Shown here: piece by piece, positions 8,642 to 17,551 of the stretch | How positions within the stretch are numbered: position 1 is the stretch's first letter | How the letters are laid out: the number at the start of each line of letters is the position of its first letter | Origin: Streptomyces panaciradicis | GTDB taxonomy: Bacteria > Actinomycetota > Actinomycetes > Streptomycetales > Streptomycetaceae | NCBI RefSeq assembly: GCF_023516615.1 | Contig: NZ_JAMGBF010000044.1 | Span: 1-64,000, forward strand | Length of the DNA: 64,000 bases | Reading direction: 5' to 3' | Position numbers and translations under genes: made by a program | Notes under the pieces: generated by a model | Told to the model about the DNA's origin: nothing | What the model saw: the letters and a program-made list of their open reading frames with translations, nothing else | Database searches by the model: none

Positions 8642-9226
8642 ATGATCACGCTCACCAAGGAAGACGGTCCGGCCGACCTGGACGGGGTGACCCACCTGTC
8701 CATCGGCGTTTCCTGGGATCCCACGGCCGGCAGCAGCGGCGGAGTGCTGGGCAAGCTGCGCCGCAAGAGCGGCACCGATCTGGACCTGATCGCCATCGCC
8801 CTGCAGGGCGGAGATCCGGTGCGCCTCGCGGGGCTGGACTCGCTCGACCCGATGGGCAACGGCTCGTTGGTCCACAGCGGCGACAACCAGACCGGACACG
8901 GCGACGGCGACGACGAGAAGGTCACCGTCGAGTTCGCCCGGATCCCGCCCAACATCACGTCGATCGTGTTCGTGGCCGCCGCCTACAAGAAGGGCAGCTC
9001 CTTCCAGAAGGCGCGCAACGTGAGCTTCAAGGTCTACGACGCCACAGGGGGCAGCTCTCAGCAGGTCGCCGACATCTGGCCGAGCCTGCTCACCCAGGAC
9101 AACGGCTGCGCCGTGGCGAAGGCGGTGCGCGTCGGGGGCAGTTGGAAGCTCGAAGTGATCAACACGACGGGGAAGATCAAGCAGGGCGACGAGCATGCGC
9201 TGATGCGTTTCGCCGCCAGCAAGTAG
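8642..9226 (+). CDS. TerD-family calcium-binding stress protein
   Basis: The 194-residue single TerD domain shows the family landmarks: an N-terminal ITLTK strand, SIGVSWDP, SGTDLDLIAIAL and the calcium-site loop SGDNQTGHGDGDDEKV. TerD proteins are cytoplasmic, bind calcium and occur in many copies in Streptomyces, where they affect differentiation and stress or tellurite resistance. The start at ATG 8642 has GGAGGAAG about 8 nt upstream. It stands alone here, without other ter genes, so a general-stress or developmental role is likelier than a tellurite operon. Confidence 0.9.
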   Translation: MITLTKEDGPADLDGVTHLSIGVSWDPTAGSSGGVLGKLRRKSGTDLDLIAIALQGGDPVRLAGLDSLDPMGNGSLVHSGDNQTGHGDGDDEKVTVEFARIPPNITSIVFVAAAYKKGSSFQKARNVSFKVYDATGGSSQQVADIWPSLLTQDNGCAVAKAVRVGGSWKLEVINTTGKIKQGDEHALMRFAASK

Positions 9227-9242
9227 GAGTTCGGCACTGAGG

Positions 9243-9975
9243 TCGGCTCATCGAAGGCCGGGGACGGGTCTCGCCGGCGGTGCACTGGGTGTGCCGCCCG
9301 GCGTGGGGCGACGTCACGAACGGTCGGTCTCGTGCCCCGCCGCGTCGATGGCGTCGCGCCTGCCGGTCCCGCCGGATGGCTGCATCGGTCGGCCAGCGCG
9401 CGTACGTCCCCGCCGCTCTCCCGGACCACCAGCACGGGCACGTCGTCCACGGTGCGCCGCACCGCCCGGCCGGCCGGGAACTCGGCCACGGCACCGATCC
9501 GGTGCCCCAGGAAGGCGAGTCCACGGCCGGCTCCGGTGCGGTTCGTGGCACGGCAGGCGAGCGAGGCGGCGTACAGCCCGACGGCCGCCGTGTTCGCCAG
9601 CGCGTGCACCAGGCCGACGCGCTGCTGGGGGCGATGCAACTCGGCCCAGTCGACGGCTCCCGCCAGCGTGGCCGGGGCGGCGGCGGCCAGGCCGACGCCG
9701 ATCAGCAATCCCGCCTCGCGTGAACGCCCGGGCCGCAGATCCAGCACGGCGGCGGACAGCCAGCTGCCGATGGGGACCTGCACCATCAGCGGATGCACGG
9801 GATGGCCCAGCCACCTGCCGTGCAGCAGGTCGCGGCCACCACCGCCCAGCGGCAGGGCCCGCACGCCACGGCTGACCAGGTCGATCACCGTGTCGGTACG
9901 AGTCTGCCGCTCCAGGCCGTCCAGCAGCCGCAGCAGCCTGTTCTGCCCCGTCCGACGATGTCGTGTGTCCCTCAT
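9243..9975 (-). pseudogene. Decayed DUF2231-Rieske fusion gene
   Basis: The N-terminus is intact: an ATG at 9975 leads through GRWLGHPVHPLMVQVPIG and HRPQQRVGLVHALANTAAV, typical of DUF2231 membrane domains fused to a Rieske domain. The next segment is deleted, since FLGHRIG runs straight into VAEFPAGRAV where a membrane segment and linker normally lie. The first Rieske motif survives as RCSHPAG, but the frame is then lost. In the next frame the second motif, normally CPWHG, reads SPHAG. The continuing open frame overruns into terD on the opposite strand. The gene cannot bind a 2Fe-2S cluster. Confidence 0.75.
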
Positions 9976-10105
9976 GGGGCGCAGGGTCCCCCTCAGCGCA
10001 GGGCACGAACGGCCCGCCCGGCCGGGACGGGCGCGTGACCCGGCCGAGGCGGCCGGTCCGGGGACCCGAAACGGTTTCGACGGCGTACGACGGTCCCGTC
10101 GCCGG

Positions 10106-11566
10106 TCACTGGCCTGCCGCGTTGAGCAGGTCCAGCACGCTTTGCTGGCAGCCGTAGTCGCTGCTGCCCGCTCCGCCGTTCCAGTGCGGGCCGTACTGGT
10201 CGAGGGCGTTGCGGTCGTGGGCGTAGGCCGCGTCCGCCCAGCGGTCCAGGGTGGCCGCGTAGGGATGGTCGGACAACTGGGCGTCGAGCCTGCCCAGGCC
10301 GCGGACGTAGGCACCCTTGAAGGACGGGCCGTCGCCTGTGCAGCCGTCGGACTCGCCCGGTTCGCGCAGGACCCCGTCGGTCTGAAGGCGGACCGTGGAG
10401 GCGTCGGCCAGCTGCCGGGCCGTGGTGAGCAGAGAGCTGTCTCCCGTTGCCCGGTACAGCTCGGTGAGCCCGCCGAGGACGACGCCCTGGTTGTAGGTCC
10501 AGGTGGTCTGGCCGTTGTTCGCGCAGGCGTCGGTGAGACCGTCGTTGATCAGGTGATCGCCGTTGATCATGCCGCTCTGCCGGAACCAGGCCCACTCGTT
10601 CCTCGCCCGGGCCAGATAGACGGAGTCACCGCTGATCCGGTTGTGGAGCGCTGCGTTGAGCTGGAGGAACAGTTCGTTGGTGATGGCGTTCTTGTAGGTC
10701 TTCGTCTCGTTCCAGAGCACTCCGCCGCCGCAGGTCGCGGTCCAGTAGGCGTTCATGTGGTCGGCGTCGGCGCGCGCGGTGTTCAGATAGCGGCTGTCCC
10801 CGGTGGCGTCGTAGGCGGCGACCCAGGCCAGGCCCCACCAACCGGTGTCGTCCAGATAGTCGTTGGTGAAGTTGCCGCCCTGGGCGCCGATGTTCTTGTC
10901 GTAGGTGGAGGCGATGGCGTACCGGTAGCTGGGCATGCCGCTGACGCGGGCGTTGTCGAGGACGGCGGTCAGGGCGTTGGCGGCCGTCCACCAGCCGTTG
11001 CCGCCGAACAGACCCGTGGTGCGGTCGTACGACATCATCAGCGCGGTCGCCGCGGCGGTGCCCCGGCTCCAGGCGTTCCAGTCGACCCGGGCCCAGGCCG
11101 TGCAGGTGATCTCCGGGCGGTCCCCGGCCTTGCCGCAGGCGCGCAGCGCTCCGACGCCGCTGGTGTTCCAGTCGTCGACGTTGTACATGAGGGTGCGCCA
11201 GCCGCGGGAGCCGGCAGGTGTCGTGGTGTCGCCGAGTTTGCTGCCGCCGGACCAGCTGCGGCCGCCGTCGAAGCTCCGGTCCAGCCAGACCTCGTCACCC
11301 GGGTTGCCGTCGTCGATGGAGGCCCACCCCATGACATCGTTGTCCGAGAGATGCAGTCGCACGGTGCGGCCGTACAGGGTGCTGCTGACGGGAGTGCGGT
11401 CGGAGGTGGCCGACGCGGGGTCGCGGGCGTCGCAGTACTTGTTGCAGATGCCGGCCGCCGCGGCCGCGTCCGCGGGCGACGGCGTGCCGAAGGTCAGCAG
11501 CGCGCCGAGGACGGCGGCCGCCGATGCGGTCGCCGCGGCGCGACGGGATCCGGGTGAGTGAGGCAC
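10106..11566 (-). CDS. Secreted glycoside hydrolase family 76 protein
   Basis: The 486-residue protein has a signal peptide (residues 1 to about 34, ending PADAA). A spacer region holds WLDRSFDGGRSWSGG, then comes a GH76 alpha-6/alpha-6 barrel. The family's paired catalytic aspartates are Asp239-Asp240 in YLDDTGWWGL; TWTYNQGVVLGGL and GSSDYGCQQSV are also typical. GH76 enzymes are endo-alpha-1,6-mannanases, so an external mannan (fungal or plant) or actinobacterial mannoside is the likely substrate. I chose GTG 11566 because GGAGG lies 6 nt upstream and it gives a normal signal peptide; an ATG at 11647 gives an implausible extension. Confidence 0.9.
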   Translation of the reverse strand: MPHSPGSRRAAATASAAAVLGALLTFGTPSPADAAAAAGICNKYCDARDPASATSDRTPVSSTLYGRTVRLHLSDNDVMGWASIDDGNPGDEVWLDRSFDGGRSWSGGSKLGDTTTPAGSRGWRTLMYNVDDWNTSGVGALRACGKAGDRPEITCTAWARVDWNAWSRGTAAATALMMSYDRTTGLFGGNGWWTAANALTAVLDNARVSGMPSYRYAIASTYDKNIGAQGGNFTNDYLDDTGWWGLAWVAAYDATGDSRYLNTARADADHMNAYWTATCGGGVLWNETKTYKNAITNELFLQLNAALHNRISGDSVYLARARNEWAWFRQSGMINGDHLINDGLTDACANNGQTTWTYNQGVVLGGLTELYRATGDSSLLTTARQLADASTVRLQTDGVLREPGESDGCTGDGPSFKGAYVRGLGRLDAQLSDHPYAATLDRWADAAYAHDRNALDQYGPHWNGGAGSSDYGCQQSVLDLLNAAGQ

Positions 11567-11685
11567 TGGCCACCTCCGGTGGGGGTGCGGAAGTCTGGTA
11601 CGGACCTGTGCGGGAAGGCTCTCAGCGTGCCGCTTGGTAGAGGACATGTCAATGAGTGAGCGGCCCCGTGCTCAGGTCGCGACGG

Positions 11686-14406
11686 TCACTCGTCGAACGC
11701 CTTCAGCGCGTCCCGCAGCGCGGCACGCGACGTGATGCCCAGCTTGGGGAACACCCGGTAGAGATGAGCGCCCGCTGTGCGGGGCGAGATGTTGAGCTGC
11801 TGGGCGATCTGCTTGTTGGACAGCCCGCTCGCCGCGAGTTCGGCGATACGGCGCTCCTGCGCGCTCATCGCCACCCTGCCTCCGCCCTGCGGCAGCCCGA
11901 CGTCCACGCCGGCCGCCCGGAGCTCGTTGCGGGCGCGGCGGGCCCACGGGGGCGACTTGAGATGCTGCTCGAACAGTTCCAGGGCCGCGCTCAACTGGAC
12001 GCGGGCGGCGGTGTATTCCCGGCGGCGGCGCAGCCATTCGCCGTACAGCATGCGGGTGCGGGCGTAGTCGTACGTCCACAGGCCGGCGTCCGGCAGGGCG
12101 AGTGCGGCTTCGTAGAGCTCCTCCGCCTGCTCGTCGGGTGCGGTGATCGCCCTGCCGGCGGCGAGGATGAGGGCGTGGTGCGGCGAGATGGCGTCGATGC
12201 GCGCCTGCCGGCCCGCTTCCACGTGTGCCCGGGCCTCGGCCACCCTGCCGGTGCGCATCGCGGATTCCACGAGGTCCAGGAACACGCGGGGGAAGTGCGG
12301 AAAGTGCGGGGTCAGCTCTCCCGGTGGCGTCAACGCGGCGGTCAGCGCGAAGGCCTCCTCGAAGTCCCCGCGTCCGACCGCCGCACGTGCGCGAGTCTCG
12401 TTCACCGTGCTCAACAGCAGGTTCATACGGCGGGGTTGGGCCCAGGCGGTGATCGCCTCGCAGTGCCCGCGCAGCGCCTCTTCGTCGCCCCGGCCGGAGG
12501 CCACCATCGCCAGCCCGTAGGTGAAGACCATGTGGAGCAGGTTGTACTCGTGGTCGGCGGCGTCCGCGATGTTCCTCGAGCCGACGGCGATCATCTTGTC
12601 CCAGTCGCCCAGCATGAAGGCGTCGTGGGCCCGCGCCACTTGGGCGAAGCGCAGACTGTCGTACGCGTCGTGGCCGACAAGGTCCCGCCACACACCGTCG
12701 TAGAAGGCGAAGCAGTCCACGTACATCGCCGAGTAGATCAGCCAGGTGACCCGCCACGAGGGGGTGGCGGGGGAGAGGGCGGCCGTCGCGCGGTCCAGCC
12801 GCTGCCGTACGTCATGGGCGGTGCGGGCGGGGTCGGCGACGGCGTCGAAGCACATCCGTGCGGCCTCCGAGACCCGGCCGAGCAGGTCGTACACAGGTGG
12901 CCACAGTTCGGCGCGTCCTGCCCAGACGGCCGCGTTGAGCAGGACGTAGAAGGCGTCGTCGAACGCGTCGGAGTCCTCCAGGACACTGTCTTCGGCGGCC
13001 GCCCGCATGACGGGGACGAGGACGCGGAAGACGGCGTCGATGTCTCCCTCCCGGTGGAACAGCACGTAGGCGGCGGCCGCCGTCCCCCGCAGGGTCTCCG
13101 CGCTGTTCGCCTCGGCCAGTTCGCGTGCCGTCTCCAGCAGGCCGCCGATGCCGGCGGCGAAGGCCGCCTTGTCCAGACGGCCGGTACGGGCGGCCCGGTC
13201 CTGGCTGAGTTCGGCCGCACGACGGAACGCCGCGGCCGCCTCCGCGGCGCCGCCGCGGGCCAGGGTCCGCTCGGCGGCTTCGGTCAGCTCGACGGCCACT
13301 GATTCGTCGGGTCCGTCCGAGGCGTGGGCGAGGTGCCAGGCACGTCGTTCCGGTTCCCCCTTCGCGACGGAGGCCAGCAGCCCGTGCGCGGCTCTGCGAC
13401 GGCCACCGGGCGACATGTGCACCACGCAGGAACGGGCCAGGGGGTGGCGGAAGGTGACCTGCTCCGCCAGGTGGTCGACGCGGATCAGCCCGACCCGCTC
13501 GGCGGCCTCCAGCAGGCGGTCGACTTCCTCCGCACCGGCCTGGGCCGACGCCGCCCTCACGTCTCGCAGGTTGCCGGGGCGCTGCCCGTCCAGCGCGGCC
13601 AGGAGCAGCGCGAAGCGAGCCGGCGGCGTCAGTGCGCGAAAACGGTCGGCGAAGACGCTCTCGAGGCGGCTGCTGAGGGGGAGATTCACCGGCAGAGCCT
13701 CGATGCCGTCCCGCTGGGCGGCGCTGAGCTGACCGGGAAGCTCCACGAGGGCCAGGGGATTGCCCTCGGCCTCCTGCAGGAGTCGTCGCCGCGTCGGTTC
13801 GGCCAGCCCGGGATGTCTGTCGTTCAGCAGCGTCAGCGCGTCGGCGGGCGCGAGCGGGCCGACGTCGAGCACGCGCAGTCCCGTGGTGTCCAGGAACCCG
13901 TTGCCCTTGCTGCGCGCGGCCATGACGAAGGCCGCTCTGCAGCTGCCGAGGCGGCGCGTCAGGAAGGTCAGCACCTCGGCACTGGAGCGGTCGATCCAGT
14001 GGACGTCGTCCACGACGACCGCCAGGGGCCGCTCCTCGGACGCGGCCTGCACGAGCGCCAGCGCCGCCGCGGACAGGGCGAACCGGCCCGGTGCCTGGCC
14101 CTCGCGCAGGGAAAGGGCCTGCTCAAGGGCGCGACTTTGGAAAGAGGGCAGTTTCCCGAGGTGGTCGAAGAGCGGGTAGAGCAGCTGGTGCAGGGCGGAG
14201 AAGGCCAGTGCCTGCTCGCTCTCGACGCCGACGAGCCGCAGCAGACGCAGCCCGTCCGCCCGGGCCCGCGCGGCGACGGCATCCAGCAACACGGTCTTCC
14301 CGACCCCGGGGTCGCCCTGCAGCAGCAGTGCTGTCCCCTCGTGCTCCGCACCGGCCAACACGGCCCGAAGAGCGTTCAGTTCGGACGTACGGCCCACCAA
14401 CGACAA
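11686..14406 (-). CDS. LAL-type LuxR-family transcriptional regulator
   Basis: The protein is about 906 residues. It opens with MSLVGRTSELNAL and a Walker A P-loop GDPGVGKT (31-38), then Walker B with DDVHWIDRSSA, a long alpha-helical TPR-like region, and a C-terminal LuxR/NarL helix-turn-helix (RRIAELAASGLSNKQIAQQL, then SPRTAGAHLYRVFPKLGI). LAL proteins are ATP-dependent activators, often of secondary-metabolite or sugar genes. TTG 14406 follows GGGAGGA closely; TTG 14400, GTG 14397 and GTG 14418 are alternatives. It is divergent from the alpha/beta hydrolase at 14645, a likely target. The HTH has Ala-Gly-Ala where most LuxR recognition helices read VRxH. Confidence 0.9.
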   Translation of the reverse strand: MSLVGRTSELNALRAVLAGAEHEGTALLLQGDPGVGKTVLLDAVAARARADGLRLLRLVGVESEQALAFSALHQLLYPLFDHLGKLPSFQSRALEQALSLREGQAPGRFALSAAALALVQAASEERPLAVVVDDVHWIDRSSAEVLTFLTRRLGSCRAAFVMAARSKGNGFLDTTGLRVLDVGPLAPADALTLLNDRHPGLAEPTRRRLLQEAEGNPLALVELPGQLSAAQRDGIEALPVNLPLSSRLESVFADRFRALTPPARFALLLAALDGQRPGNLRDVRAASAQAGAEEVDRLLEAAERVGLIRVDHLAEQVTFRHPLARSCVVHMSPGGRRRAAHGLLASVAKGEPERRAWHLAHASDGPDESVAVELTEAAERTLARGGAAEAAAAFRRAAELSQDRAARTGRLDKAAFAAGIGGLLETARELAEANSAETLRGTAAAAYVLFHREGDIDAVFRVLVPVMRAAAEDSVLEDSDAFDDAFYVLLNAAVWAGRAELWPPVYDLLGRVSEAARMCFDAVADPARTAHDVRQRLDRATAALSPATPSWRVTWLIYSAMYVDCFAFYDGVWRDLVGHDAYDSLRFAQVARAHDAFMLGDWDKMIAVGSRNIADAADHEYNLLHMVFTYGLAMVASGRGDEEALRGHCEAITAWAQPRRMNLLLSTVNETRARAAVGRGDFEEAFALTAALTPPGELTPHFPHFPRVFLDLVESAMRTGRVAEARAHVEAGRQARIDAISPHHALILAAGRAITAPDEQAEELYEAALALPDAGLWTYDYARTRMLYGEWLRRRREYTAARVQLSAALELFEQHLKSPPWARRARNELRAAGVDVGLPQGGGRVAMSAQERRIAELAASGLSNKQIAQQLNISPRTAGAHLYRVFPKLGITSRAALRDALKAFDE

Positions 14407-14644
14407 AGTTCCTCCCACACCGGCTGCCGGTTGTCCCGTCCGGCGCCACCATGATGCGGCCGAAGGGACGCCGGACGCATCTGTCGGTCGACTGGTGGCG
14501 GCGAAGGACGCGGAATCGGTGAGGACCCGGCGCCCGCGCCTACGGTCATATGGCCGATGGCCGGGCCCGGACCGGCGGGCACACTCGACGACGTCCCCGT
14601 GTGCCGCCCGACCTCCCCGCCTGACCGACTGCCGAGGAACCGAC

Positions 14645-15478
14645 ATGTATGTGGATGCTCCCAACCAGGTGATCAAGGCTGCTGACGGGGTGCGGTACGC
14701 CTACCGGCGCAGCGGTCCCACGGGAGCCTCCCCCCTCGTCCTGTTGCAGCACTTCCGCGGCACACTCGACAGCTGGGACGGCGCTCTCATCGACGCCCTG
14801 TCCGCCGAGCGGGACGTCATCGTCTTCGACAACGCCGGGGTGGGACTCAGCACCGGGCGGATCTGCCGCACCGTGCGTGAACTGGCCGCTGACACCTTCG
14901 CCTTCCTGGACGCCCTGGATGTGCGCCGGCCCGACGTACTGGGCTACTCGATGGGCGGCTTCACCGCCCAGGAGATGGCGTTGCTGCGCCCAGCCGCGGT
15001 GCGCCGCCTGATCCTCGCGGGCACTGCTCCCCGGGGTGCCACGGGGACGCACGGCTACCCGGACGATGTGCTCGCGCACGCCGATGTCGAGCCTTGCAGT
15101 ATCCAGGACTACCTCTACACCTTCTTCAACCACACCCGGACGAGCCAGCGCAGCGGACTCGGGTCCATAGGCCGGGGCATCGAACGCGAGGACGACCGCG
15201 ATCTTCCCCTCACGACGGCCGGCCGCGCCGCGCAGTACGAGGCCGTGGTCGAGTGGGGCGTCCCGGACCACCGGTCCCTGCAGCGCCTCGCCGGCGTCGG
15301 CCATCCCGTGTTCGTGGCCGGAGGGGATCGTGACCTCGTCGCGCCTGCGCGGCTGCTCCACCTGCTGGCCGGTCTGCTGCCGAACGCACAGGTGAAGATC
15401 TACCCCGATGCCGGCCACGGCTTCCTCTTCCAGCATCACCGGCAGTTCGCGCAGGACGTGACGACCTTCTTGAGCTGA
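14645..15478 (+). CDS. Alpha/beta-fold hydrolase
   Basis: The 277-residue enzyme has the nucleophile elbow GYSMGG (Ser102), an oxyanion region LLQHFRGT, an acid in VAGGDRDLV and the catalytic His in DAGHGF. It has no signal peptide. The start at ATG 14645 follows GAGGAA by 6 nt. It is a clear paralogue of the hydrolase at 29191-30033; both share GVRYAYRR and the QHF..LD.WD..L segment. Such proteins are often annotated as alpha/beta hydrolases of unknown substrate. Divergence from the LAL gene suggests activation by it. Confidence 0.88.
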   Translation: MYVDAPNQVIKAADGVRYAYRRSGPTGASPLVLLQHFRGTLDSWDGALIDALSAERDVIVFDNAGVGLSTGRICRTVRELAADTFAFLDALDVRRPDVLGYSMGGFTAQEMALLRPAAVRRLILAGTAPRGATGTHGYPDDVLAHADVEPCSIQDYLYTFFNHTRTSQRSGLGSIGRGIEREDDRDLPLTTAGRAAQYEAVVEWGVPDHRSLQRLAGVGHPVFVAGGDRDLVAPARLLHLLAGLLPNAQVKIYPDAGHGFLFQHHRQFAQDVTTFLS

Positions 15479-15633
15479 GCGTTCAGCGGCGTGGACCATC
15501 AGGGACGCCTGCGCGAGGGGCCGGGACTCCGACGAGGCAAGCCATCCGTGATCCGCTCACCGGCCGCGCCCATCGGCTTCCGGGCGCGAGACGTGGGGGC
15601 ACCGGACCACGTTCGCTGCCCCCGAGCATGGCG

Positions 15634-17025
15634 TCAGTCCACCCACTTGGTGAACAGCGCGTTCAGTCCTTCCGCCATGGTCGGATGGGCGATCAGTCCG
15701 TCGCGGAGCCGGGTGAAGGGCATGCCGGCCCACATCGCCGTCTGCACCACGCTGAGCACCTCCGAGGATTCGGGGCCGAGGAGCGCCACACCGAGGATCT
15801 CCTCGGTCCGCCGGTCGACGACCGCCTTCCACAGGCCCCGGGTCTCGCGCAGCGTGCGGGCGCGGGGTATGGCGTCGACCGGCAGCTTGGCGACCCGGAT
15901 GTCACGGCCGGTGGCACGGGCCTGTTCCTCGGTGAGCCCCACCCGGGCGAGTTCCGGGTCGGTGAACAGGTTCCACGGGACCAGGCGTCCGGCTGTGCTG
16001 CGCGAACCGCCCTCGATGTTGGCCTTCACGATCCGGTAGTCGTCCAGCGAGACATGGGTGAACTGCGGACTGCCCGCCACGTCGCCCACGGCCCAGGTGT
16101 GCGGGGCGTCGGTGGCGAGGGTGTCGTCGACACGGATGAAACCGCGCTCGTCGGTCCGTACGCCCGCCGCGTCCAGGCCGAGGTCGCGGGTGACCGGTTC
16201 ACGGCCGACGGCCACGAGCACGTCGTCCGCGACGAGGGTCCGGCCGTCCTCCAGCACCAGGCGCACGGACTGCTCCTCGTCCCGGGAGACCTCCTTGACG
16301 GCGGCGCCCACGAGCACGTCGACACCGTCCTGGCGCAGGCAGTCGGTGAGCACCCCGGCGATGTCGGCGTCCTCGTGCGGCAGCAGGCGGGGGTTGTGGT
16401 CGAGCACGGTGACCCGGCTTCCGAAGGCCGCGAACATCTGCGCGAACTCCAGGCCGACATAGCCGCCGCCGATCACCGCCAGCCGCTCCGGGATCCGCGC
16501 CAGCCCCAGGAGCGTCTCGCTCGTCAGCGGCCGGACGTCGGCCAGTCCCGGCAGCGAGGGCAGCCGCGGCACCGTACCGGTGTTGATCACGACGTCCGCG
16601 CCGCGCACGATGCGGCGCCCGCCGTCGTTCACATCGATCTCGACCGTCCGCTCGGCCACGAAGCGGGCCGTGCCGAGGACGAGGTCCATCCCGCTGTCCA
16701 GGAACTGGCGGTGGTTGAGCTCGACCATGTCCGCCACCACGCCCTCCTTGTGGGAGCGCAGCATCGGCAGGTCGACCTCGAGCTTGCCCAGACTGAGTCC
16801 GAGCGACTGCGCGGCAGCGGCCCGGCGAGCCAGCCGGGCGCTGGTGACCAGGGACTTGGTGGGTATGCACGCCACGTTGATGCACGTGCCGCCGATCATG
16901 CCGCGCTCGACCATGACGACCCTGCGACCGGCCCGCGCCATGTCCATGGCCAGGGTCTTCCCCGCCTTCCCGCCGCCCACGACCAGCAGGTCGACGTCCT
17001 CCACGACATCACCGGGATCGATCAT
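15634..17025 (-). CDS. Pyridine nucleotide-disulfide oxidoreductase (class I)
   Basis: The 463-residue flavoprotein has an FAD-binding GGGKAG motif (18-23), the redox-active disulfide Cys48/Cys53 in GGTCINVACIPTKS, an NAD(P)-binding GGGYVGLEFA, a second FAD motif (TWAVGDVAG) and the C-terminal dimerisation domain with IAHPTMAEG. This places it with dihydrolipoyl dehydrogenases, mercuric reductases and mycothione reductases. There is no N-terminal mercury-binding domain and no C-terminal Cys pair, and no 2-oxoacid dehydrogenase genes are near, so the substrate is open. ATG 17025 has GGAGGA 9 nt upstream. Confidence 0.9.
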   Translation of the reverse strand: MIDPGDVVEDVDLLVVGGGKAGKTLAMDMARAGRRVVMVERGMIGGTCINVACIPTKSLVTSARLARRAAAAQSLGLSLGKLEVDLPMLRSHKEGVVADMVELNHRQFLDSGMDLVLGTARFVAERTVEIDVNDGGRRIVRGADVVINTGTVPRLPSLPGLADVRPLTSETLLGLARIPERLAVIGGGYVGLEFAQMFAAFGSRVTVLDHNPRLLPHEDADIAGVLTDCLRQDGVDVLVGAAVKEVSRDEEQSVRLVLEDGRTLVADDVLVAVGREPVTRDLGLDAAGVRTDERGFIRVDDTLATDAPHTWAVGDVAGSPQFTHVSLDDYRIVKANIEGGSRSTAGRLVPWNLFTDPELARVGLTEEQARATGRDIRVAKLPVDAIPRARTLRETRGLWKAVVDRRTEEILGVALLGPESSEVLSVVQTAMWAGMPFTRLRDGLIAHPTMAEGLNALFTKWVD

Positions 17026-17434
17026 GACTGTGCGTCCTCCTCGAAGGTGTACCGCTGCGCGTACGGCGACCGGACCCCCAGCACGTCGCGGGTGTGTGCC
17101 GCCGTGCCCCAGCATCGTCCCGCGCCTCCGGACGCGCATCCGTCGAATGACTCGTGTACGAATGCCGCGCGGCCTTCCGCCGGACCGGCGTTCCCTTGCC
17201 GGTGCATGCCGCCCGTGACGGCGCCGCGCCGTCCGTCCCACGGGCGCCGTCCGCGGACGTACTCGACGCGGCAGTGAGTCATCCGACCGATGGCTGACGT
17301 GGCGGCCCGACCTACGTTGGTCGGGCGGCCAGGGCCGGAGGACGCGTCACTCGGCTTTCACACGGAGGTTGAGCATCCGCGCGCCGCCCACCGACCGGTG
17401 GCGCCGGGCCGCCGAGGAACGAGGGGAGACCGTC
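17026..17434. other. Divergent intergenic region, 409 bp
   Basis: It lies between the flavoprotein gene (minus) and the SARP regulator transcript (plus). I see no supported gene, hairpin or clear operator in it. It must hold the promoters of both divergent units. Confidence 0.4.
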
Positions 17435-17551
17435 ATGGACAGCACAGAACCGACCAGCGCACGGCGCGTCCCGGCGGCGTACCACCCCGGGCGCCCGGTG
17501 CACGCGGGCCTGCGGCACGGACGGGCGGGGGCGGTCCGCCGATGCCCGTGA
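17435..17551 (+). CDS. Possible 38-residue leader ORF
   Basis: An ATG at 17435 sits 5-6 nt after GAGGGGAG, the best ribosome site in this region. The frame encodes 38 residues (MDSTEPTSARRVPAAY start) and its TGA (17549-17551) overlaps the start of the SARP gene at 17542 by 10 bp. This could be a leader peptide coupling translation into the regulator, whose own ribosome site is weak. No homology is recognised; it may be chance. Confidence 0.3.
   Translation: MDSTEPTSARRVPAAYHPGRPVHAGLRHGRAGAVRRCP

Noticed and set aside
9058..9242. Continuation of the Rieske-fusion frame into the terD region
   Set aside because: It is a frameshifted read-through antisense to terD; the residues match no protein family.
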